Of a stretch of DNA of 64,000 bases, positions 59,585-64,000 are shown piece after piece; position 1 is the first letter of the stretch, and every line of letters starts with the position of its first letter. The stretch is from positions 124,001 through 188,000 of the forward strand of contig NZ_JAEKFT010000002.1 in the NCBI RefSeq assembly GCF_018524365.1, read 5' to 3'. The stretch comes from Denitromonas iodatirespirans (lineage in GTDB: Bacteria > Pseudomonadota > Gammaproteobacteria > Burkholderiales > Rhodocyclaceae). The notes under the pieces were generated by a model. The model did no database searches. It was not told the DNA's origin and worked only from the letters and a program-made list of their open reading frames with translations. A program made the position numbers and the translations under genes.

Positions 59585-60703
59585 TCACCGGTACCAGGCG
59601 TCGAGCGCACGCGCATGGTGCGCCACCCGGGCCCCGTCACGCGGCAGCCAGCCGGCGTAGCTGCAGGTGGCACGGCACAGGAAATCGAGCAGCGGCAGGT
59701 GGCGGCGCAGCACCCGCTGCTGGCGGTGCGCGATCAGCGGGTTGAACAGGCCGTCGCGCGAGAACAGCTGGCGCGGGTTTTTCTTGACCCACAGCCAGGA
59801 GCCCATCTCCAGCGTCAGCGGCAGGAAGACGCGCTCGGGCGTGGCGCATGCCCGCAGGTGCAGGAAGTCCCACAGATCGCCATGGGCGAGGTATTGGCGG
59901 CTCTGCGGCTCGAACAGATAGGGGTGGTGATGGTGGCAACCGGTGAACACCTCCTGGAGCGCGTGCATCTCGGCCAGGTGGGCGAAGGGCGCGCGCGTAT
60001 GGGCATAGGGAAACCAGATGCGGTCGCGGGCGCCGAAGCCGGAATGGCAGTCGAGCGCGAGGCTGAAGGGGCGGGCCAGCAGCTCGGCGGCGGCGAGGTC
60101 GCACACTGCCCGGCTTTCCAGCTCCATGGCCGCCTGCGCCACGCCGCGGTACCAGGGCAGGCGGGCGCTCACCCGCTGGCCGCCGACCAGCGGTGCCACC
60201 GCCTCCACGGCGTCGACCGGGGCATTGCGCATCAGGTCCACACCGCGCGGATTGGCGCGCGTGCCCTGCCACATGCCACCCGGATTGACCACCGGCATGA
60301 AGACCAGGCGCAGGTGTTCGAGCTGGCGGTGCAGCATGGCGTCCCACGACAGGCGCATCACCAGATGGTGGAGGAAGGCGATCACCACGTCGGCGCCGAT
60401 CCGTTCGAGACCGTGAACCCCGCCGAAGAAGCCGATGGCCGGCGTCTCGGGCGCCGGATTGCCCAGCGCGATCACGTATAGCGGAAAGGTCTGCCCGCCC
60501 GGCAGGCGCACCTCGGCCGCCACGCGGGCGTCGACATGGGGCGAGCGCGCCTCGAGGAGGCGTTCCAGTTGGACCAGTTCCGGCAGTGTGGGCGGCTTCA
60601 CGGCGGCGTGTCGGTGTTGAACGCTTTGAGCATAGTCCAGCGCTCGGCGGCCCGCGCGTGCGGCACCGGCCGCTCGGAGAGTGCAGTGCAACGTGGCTGT
60701 CAT
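59585..60703 (-). CDS. M14-family zinc carboxypeptidase
   Basis: A 372-residue metallopeptidase. Zinc ligands are H97 and E100 (GVHGLE) and H220 (DCHSGFG). The catalytic Glu is E299 (LTLEMGS), and the substrate-binding NPRG is at 151-154. No signal peptide is seen, so it is probably cytoplasmic. Family members remove C-terminal residues or act on glutamyl and amide side chains. The ATG at 60703 has a weak ribosome binding site. GTG 60601 (VKPPTLPELVQ) is an alternative start that would remove 34 residues. Confidence 0.82.
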   Translation of the reverse strand: MTATLHCTLRAAGAARAGRRALDYAQSVQHRHAAVKPPTLPELVQLERLLEARSPHVDARVAAEVRLPGGQTFPLYVIALGNPAPETPAIGFFGGVHGLERIGADVVIAFLHHLVMRLSWDAMLHRQLEHLRLVFMPVVNPGGMWQGTRANPRGVDLMRNAPVDAVEAVAPLVGGQRVSARLPWYRGVAQAAMELESRAVCDLAAAELLARPFSLALDCHSGFGARDRIWFPYAHTRAPFAHLAEMHALQEVFTGCHHHHPYLFEPQSRQYLAHGDLWDFLHLRACATPERVFLPLTLEMGSWLWVKKNPRQLFSRDGLFNPLIAHRQQRVLRRHLPLLDFLCRATCSYAGWLPRDGARVAHHARALDAWYR

Positions 60704-60760
60704 CCGGTCTTGCTAGGCTGGGGCCCACCAAGCGGACATTCATGCCGCGGGAGACAGATC

Positions 60761-60913
60761 ATGCGTTGGATCGGCGTGCGCCTGCAGCGAATCATCGACG
60801 AGCTCTTCGACTACGGTGGGTTCTGCGCCTGCTGCTTCGACGAGCTCGCCCCGCCAGTCGCCGGCGACCCGCCGCTGCCGGACGGGAGCGCGCTCCACCC
60901 GGCCCGCGCCTAG
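60761..60913 (+). CDS. Small 50-residue protein with Cys pair
   Basis: ATG 60761 has a clean GGGAG seven bases upstream. The peptide starts with an amphipathic helix (MRWIGVRLQRIIDELFDYGG), then FCACCFDELAPP with three cysteines, then a Pro/Gly-rich tail. No family recognised. The helix plus CxCC could be a small metal-binding or membrane-associated protein. It converges with, and overlaps by four bases, the winged-helix gene. Upstream open frame to 60536 lacks a better start. Confidence 0.5.
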   Translation: MRWIGVRLQRIIDELFDYGGFCACCFDELAPPVAGDPPLPDGSALHPARA

Positions 60914-61239
60914 CCGCGCCACATCACCCAGGTCTTCTGCCGCCAGCGCAGCGAGCGCCACCAGCGCTCGCCTTCGTCATGCAGCGCGACGCCCTTGGCG
61001 CTGAGCGTGTAGTAGCACGCTTGCAGACCGCGCTGCGCGACGGGAACGATGTAGCCGTTGCGTTCAAGAAAATCGAAGTAATGCACCGCCAGCGGAACGC
61101 CCTCGAGATGCATCGAAAAGGCGGTGTCCCACAGCCGGATGAAGGGATGACCGTGCCGCATCGCGCGCAGAACCTGCAGCACATGCCAGCGGTGCGGCAC
61201 GGGCTCGTCATGTTGAGGATCGATCGCCGTCGCTGCCAT
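60910..61239 (-). CDS. Small winged-helix-like protein, unknown function
   Basis: A 109-residue protein with a strong GGGGAGG before ATG 61239. The central part looks like a winged helix: HVLQVLRAMRHGHPFIRLWDTAF, then LAVHYFDFLERNGYIVPV, then CYYTLSAKGVALHDEGERWW. The ending YYTLSAKG is the wing phrase common in PadR, MarR and similar folds. It could regulate the divergent cupin and YciI genes. Family identity is not certain. Confidence 0.6.
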   Translation of the reverse strand: MAATAIDPQHDEPVPHRWHVLQVLRAMRHGHPFIRLWDTAFSMHLEGVPLAVHYFDFLERNGYIVPVAQRGLQACYYTLSAKGVALHDEGERWWRSLRWRQKTWVMWRG

Positions 61240-61280
61240 GCGGGCCTCCCCGATCGGCAAACGGTGGCCGCGGCCACCCG

Positions 61281-61580
61281 ATGCACGCGCCCCTCGACCG
61301 GCATGGCGCCCGGTCTGCCGAGGGTGCGTTCTCCCTGGGTTCGAGCTCGGGCGGGCGCACAAGTTTCAGGTCGCGACGCTGCCTGGTGTGGTCAGCCGGC
61401 GAACGCTTCGTGCCGCACCGGCACTGGGGCGGGGAGGAGGTCTTCGTGCTGCATGGCGAATTCACCGACGAGCATGGCCGCTCCCCGGTCGGCACCTGGC
61501 TGCGCAGCCCGCATCTGAGCGCGCACCACCCGTTCGCCCATGTGCGCTACCGTGTGGGCGCGCTGCAGTTGCGTCGCTGA
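61281..61580 (+). CDS. Short cupin protein, possibly N-terminally truncated
   Basis: A 99-residue ORF. The core GERFVPHRHWGGEEVFVLHGEFTDEHGR, then TWLRSPHLSAHHPF, matches ChrR-type cupins with their His-x-His...Glu metal site. The preceding 40 residues are Arg/Ser-rich and do not look like the normal first cupin strands. Only 41 bp separate it from the divergent gene at 61239. It may be a shortened or decaying cupin. No good ribosome binding site precedes ATG 61281. Confidence 0.5.
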   Translation: MHAPLDRHGARSAEGAFSLGSSSGGRTSFRSRRCLVWSAGERFVPHRHWGGEEVFVLHGEFTDEHGRSPVGTWLRSPHLSAHHPFAHVRYRVGALQLRR

Positions 61581-61603
61581 AAACGCATCACCGGAGATTT
61601 GCC

Positions 61604-61924
61604 ATGCTGTATCTGATCCTGCTCTCGTACCGCGTGCCGCTGACCGAGGTGGACGCCCACCTGGGGGCGCACCGCGCCTACCTTGAACGCCACTACCGTG
61701 CCGGCCATTTCCTGCTCTCCGGACGGCGCGAGCCGCGCAGCGGCGGGGTCATTCTGGCGCAGGCCGACGACCGCGCCACGGTCGAGGCCTGGGTGGCCGA
61801 GGACCCCTTCCACCAGGCCGGCGTGGCCACCAGCGAGATCATCGCCTGGGCGCCGAGCCTGCGCGCCGAGGCGGATCTGGCCGAGGTGGCACCGCAGGCG
61901 GCGCCGGTGGCCGGGCGGCCCTAG
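61604..61924 (+). CDS. YciI-family protein
   Basis: A 106-residue dimeric alpha/beta protein. Family features are HRAYLERHYRAGHFLLSGRREPRSGGVILAQADD and DPFHQAGVATSEIIAW. The conserved His-Asp pair of YciI proteins is seen as H19/H22-type residues and the Asp of ADDR. Function is unclear; some are dehydrochlorinase-like. GGAG lies seven bases before ATG 61604. The stop overlaps the convergent osmolyte gene by four bases. Confidence 0.85.
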   Translation: MLYLILLSYRVPLTEVDAHLGAHRAYLERHYRAGHFLLSGRREPRSGGVILAQADDRATVEAWVAEDPFHQAGVATSEIIAWAPSLRAEADLAEVAPQAAPVAGRP

Positions 61925-64000
61925 TCCACCGCGCTCAAGGCGCCGGTCGGTGCCGCCTCCGCGGCCTCGCGCGTCATGCCATCGACGGCCTCGATGAAGG
62001 CTTCGCCCCAGTGCTGCACCGTGTTGTGGCAGACGATGCCGAACTGCTCGCGGATCGGGCCGCGCGGGTCGGCGGCGGTGCCGCCGATGGTCAGGCCGAG
62101 GTAGATCTTCTCTTCCATGTCGGACGGATCGTGCGGGTTGGTGAGCAAGGTGCCGTGCAGCTCGGCGGCGACGCCGGCGAACTCGGACAGCACCAGCACG
62201 CCATGGCCCTGGGTCAGGCCCTGGGTGGCCACATATTCCTTGGCCACCAGGTTGAGGCCGTCACGCAGCGGGGTGATCCACATCACGTCGGCCATGGCGT
62301 AGTAGCTCACCACCTCGTCGAAGGGCAGCGGGCGGAAGAAGAACTGCAGCGGCGTCCAGCCCACGGTGGAGAAGCGCCCGTTGATGCGCCCGACGGCCTG
62401 CTCGATCTGCGACTGCAGGTCGCGGTAGATGGTCATCTCGCGCGCTGCCGGCACGCACACCGTGACCAGCGTGACCTTGCCGTGGAATTCCGGATGGTTG
62501 TCGAGCAGGCGTTCGAAGGCTTCGAGCTTCTGCAGCGTGCCCTTGGTGTAGTCGAGCCGCTCGACCGACAGCACCATGCGCTTGCCGGCCAGTTCCTCGC
62601 GCAGCCGGGCCATGCGCTCGTGGGTCGCTTTCTCGGCGAGGATCTTTTCGATGCGGCCCACGTCGAGCCCGACCGGATGGGCGCCGAGGCCGATGCGGCG
62701 GTGGTGTACTTCGATCTCGGTGGCGTAGTCTTCCACCCCCACCGCGCAGCCATAGGTGCGAAAGCGCGGTGCGCTGGCCTGGCGCTTGAGCACCTTGACC
62801 GGGGCCACGCCCTGCGCGGCATCGAGGAAGTTCTCCACCTGGCGCGGGATGTGGAAGCCGATGTAGTCGCACTGCATCAGGCTGCCGATGATCTCGCGCC
62901 GCCACGGCAGCACGTTGAACACGTCGGCGGACGGGAAGTAGGTGTGATGGAAGAAGGCGATGCGCAGATCCGGGCGCAACTCGCGCAGGAAGCCCGGCAC
63001 CATCCACAGGTTGTAGTCATGCAGCCATACCAGCGCGCCCTCGGCGGCCTCGGCGGCGGTGCGCTCGGCAAACAGGCGGTTGACCTTGAGATAGACCTCC
63101 CAGTCGTCCTCGCGGAACTCGGCGCGTTCCCAGAAGGTGTGCAGGGTCGGCCAGAAGGCTTCCTTGGAGAAGCGCTTGTAGAACACGTCCACATCGTTCT
63201 TGGTCAGCGCCACGCGGGCCGCCACCAGGCCGGGATAGGCCTTGCGGTCGACCACCGTGTGGGTCTCGAAGGGGCGGCCGTTCTCGGGGTCATGAATCGC
63301 CCAGGCGACCCAGGCGCCGCGCTGCCCGCCTTTGAAGAAGGACATCAGCGTGGGCATGATGCCGTTGGGCGAGGTCGGTCGGCGGCGCACCAGCTCACCG
63401 TCCTCCCAGCTCTCTTCATAGGGCAGGCGGTGATACACCATGACCAGCTCGGAGCGGCCGGGCTTGGCCATCGCCGCCACCTCGGCATCGACCGCGCCCG
63501 GGCCGAGAAAGCCGAAGTGCGACAGTGCTTCGAGAATGCCGCCGCAGCCGGTGTACTTGGCATGCAGCACCTTGGAGCGATCGCGCGTGGCCTGGATCAG
63601 CCCATGCTCCGACTCGCCCACCGCCACGCCGAAGAACCCCGCTTCGAACATCGACAGGTCGTTGAGCGTGTCGCCGGCCACCAGCACCTCGTCATGCGGC
63701 ACCTCGAGCAGGTCGACCAGACGGGTCAGGGTGCTGCCCTTGTTGATGCCGCGCGGCAGCACGTCGAGATACTTGTCGGCCGAGAACAGCAGGTCGCAGC
63801 CGAGCGACTCGACCCGCGCCACCAGGTCGGAGGTGACCGCGTCGGCATCGCAGAAGTAAGAGCAGCGGCGCTGCTGCGGCACGGTCTGGCGATGGATGCC
63901 GGGGATGTCGCCGATGCGGTCGCGCACCACATGCTCGCCCGGCCAGAGCGCGTCGATCGACGACTGGATGGGCTCGACCGGCCGCAGATCGGTGCCTTCG
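61921..64000 (-). CDS. Fused glucosylglycerol-3-phosphate phosphatase/synthase, N-terminal end outside window
   Basis: The frame is open to the window edge, so the 5' end is missing; about 692 residues are visible. The first part is a HAD-type phosphatase C-terminal half (GINKGSTLTRLVDLLEVPHDEVLVAGDTLNDLSMF). The rest is a trehalose-phosphate-synthase-like glycosyltransferase with LHDYNLWMVPGFLREL, FFHHTYFPSADVF, SVERLDYTKGTLQKLEAF and PLRDGLNLVAKEYVATQG. This phosphatase-synthase order is that of fused GgpPS enzymes, which make the osmoprotectant glucosylglycerol from an ADP-sugar and glycerol-3-phosphate. The HAD nucleophile DxD lies beyond the window. OtsA/OtsB function is a less likely alternative. 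Confidence 0.85.
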   Translation of the reverse strand, partial: EGTDLRPVEPIQSSIDALWPGEHVVRDRIGDIPGIHRQTVPQQRRCSYFCDADAVTSDLVARVESLGCDLLFSADKYLDVLPRGINKGSTLTRLVDLLEVPHDEVLVAGDTLNDLSMFEAGFFGVAVGESEHGLIQATRDRSKVLHAKYTGCGGILEALSHFGFLGPGAVDAEVAAMAKPGRSELVMVYHRLPYEESWEDGELVRRRPTSPNGIMPTLMSFFKGGQRGAWVAWAIHDPENGRPFETHTVVDRKAYPGLVAARVALTKNDVDVFYKRFSKEAFWPTLHTFWERAEFREDDWEVYLKVNRLFAERTAAEAAEGALVWLHDYNLWMVPGFLRELRPDLRIAFFHHTYFPSADVFNVLPWRREIIGSLMQCDYIGFHIPRQVENFLDAAQGVAPVKVLKRQASAPRFRTYGCAVGVEDYATEIEVHHRRIGLGAHPVGLDVGRIEKILAEKATHERMARLREELAGKRMVLSVERLDYTKGTLQKLEAFERLLDNHPEFHGKVTLVTVCVPAAREMTIYRDLQSQIEQAVGRINGRFSTVGWTPLQFFFRPLPFDEVVSYYAMADVMWITPLRDGLNLVAKEYVATQGLTQGHGVLVLSEFAGVAAELHGTLLTNPHDPSDMEEKIYLGLTIGGTAADPRGPIREQFGIVCHNTVQHWGEAFIEAVDGMTREAAEAAPTGALSAVD

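Noticed and set aside
61238-61603. Upstream extension of the YciI frame through the cupin gene
   Set aside because: The extension is Arg/Pro-rich and overlaps a cupin core in another frame; ATG 61604 has a proper GGAG.

Overview
This is a GC-rich, gene-dense chromosomal window from a proteobacterium. Gene content (a complete acetone carboxylase operon, a PEP-CTERM protein, a NosD-like protein, a fused glucosylglycerol-phosphate enzyme, a PACE pump) suggests a beta-proteobacterium of the Thauera/Azoarcus/Aromatoleum type. That placement is inferred from gene content, not from a phylogenetic marker. No rRNA, tRNA, CRISPR array, insertion sequence or integrase was seen.

Layout. 1-1557: the 3' part of a type I restriction gene (hsdR), followed in frame by the last 42 codons of a VOC/glyoxalase gene. 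1568-12107 (all minus): the 2-propanol/acetone module acxA-acxB-acxC-adh-acetoacetyl-CoA ligase, then the sigma-54 activator gene acxR. Both acxA and acxR have a GG-N10-GC promoter. A 20-bp motif lies about 115-165 bp upstream of each predicted start, so I propose an AcxR enhancer shared by operon and regulator. 12531-24523: small membrane and secreted proteins, a siderophore-interacting reductase divergent from a MarR regulator with two 13-bp operators, hppD, a PEP-CTERM/5'-nucleotidase pair, an HscC chaperone with a membrane J-like partner, and a class V aminotransferase. 24742-39874: housekeeping and envelope genes (pirin, murB, PACE pump, thioesterase, threonine ammonia-lyase, a multi-PAS kinase, two ABC-F ATPases, an orphan NosD-like protein, an MFS transporter, a PlsC-like acyltransferase).

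40075-43440 is a proVWX-type osmolyte importer behind a near-perfect 34-bp palindrome that overlaps its promoter. With the fused glucosylglycerol-phosphate phosphatase/synthase at the right edge, it points to both uptake and synthesis of compatible solutes. 43492-48008: hybrid sensor kinase, DUF47 protein and Pit phosphate transporter. 48075-52050: six tightly packed minus-strand genes (cysteine hydrolase, DJ-1/PfpI, cupin, LysE, EamA, GlxA-type AraC regulator). 52307-56201: diguanylate cyclase, an omega-aminotransferase and a C45 Ntn-hydrolase that may form an amide-degradation pair. 56214-61924: membrane proteins, the ohrR/ohr peroxide pair, an alpha/beta hydrolase with an M14 peptidase, and small genes.

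The best candidates for something undescribed are the acx sigma-54/enhancer circuit, the C45 hydrolase plus aminotransferase pair, the proVWX palindrome, and two small ORFs with strong ribosome binding sites, one of them cysteine-rich.
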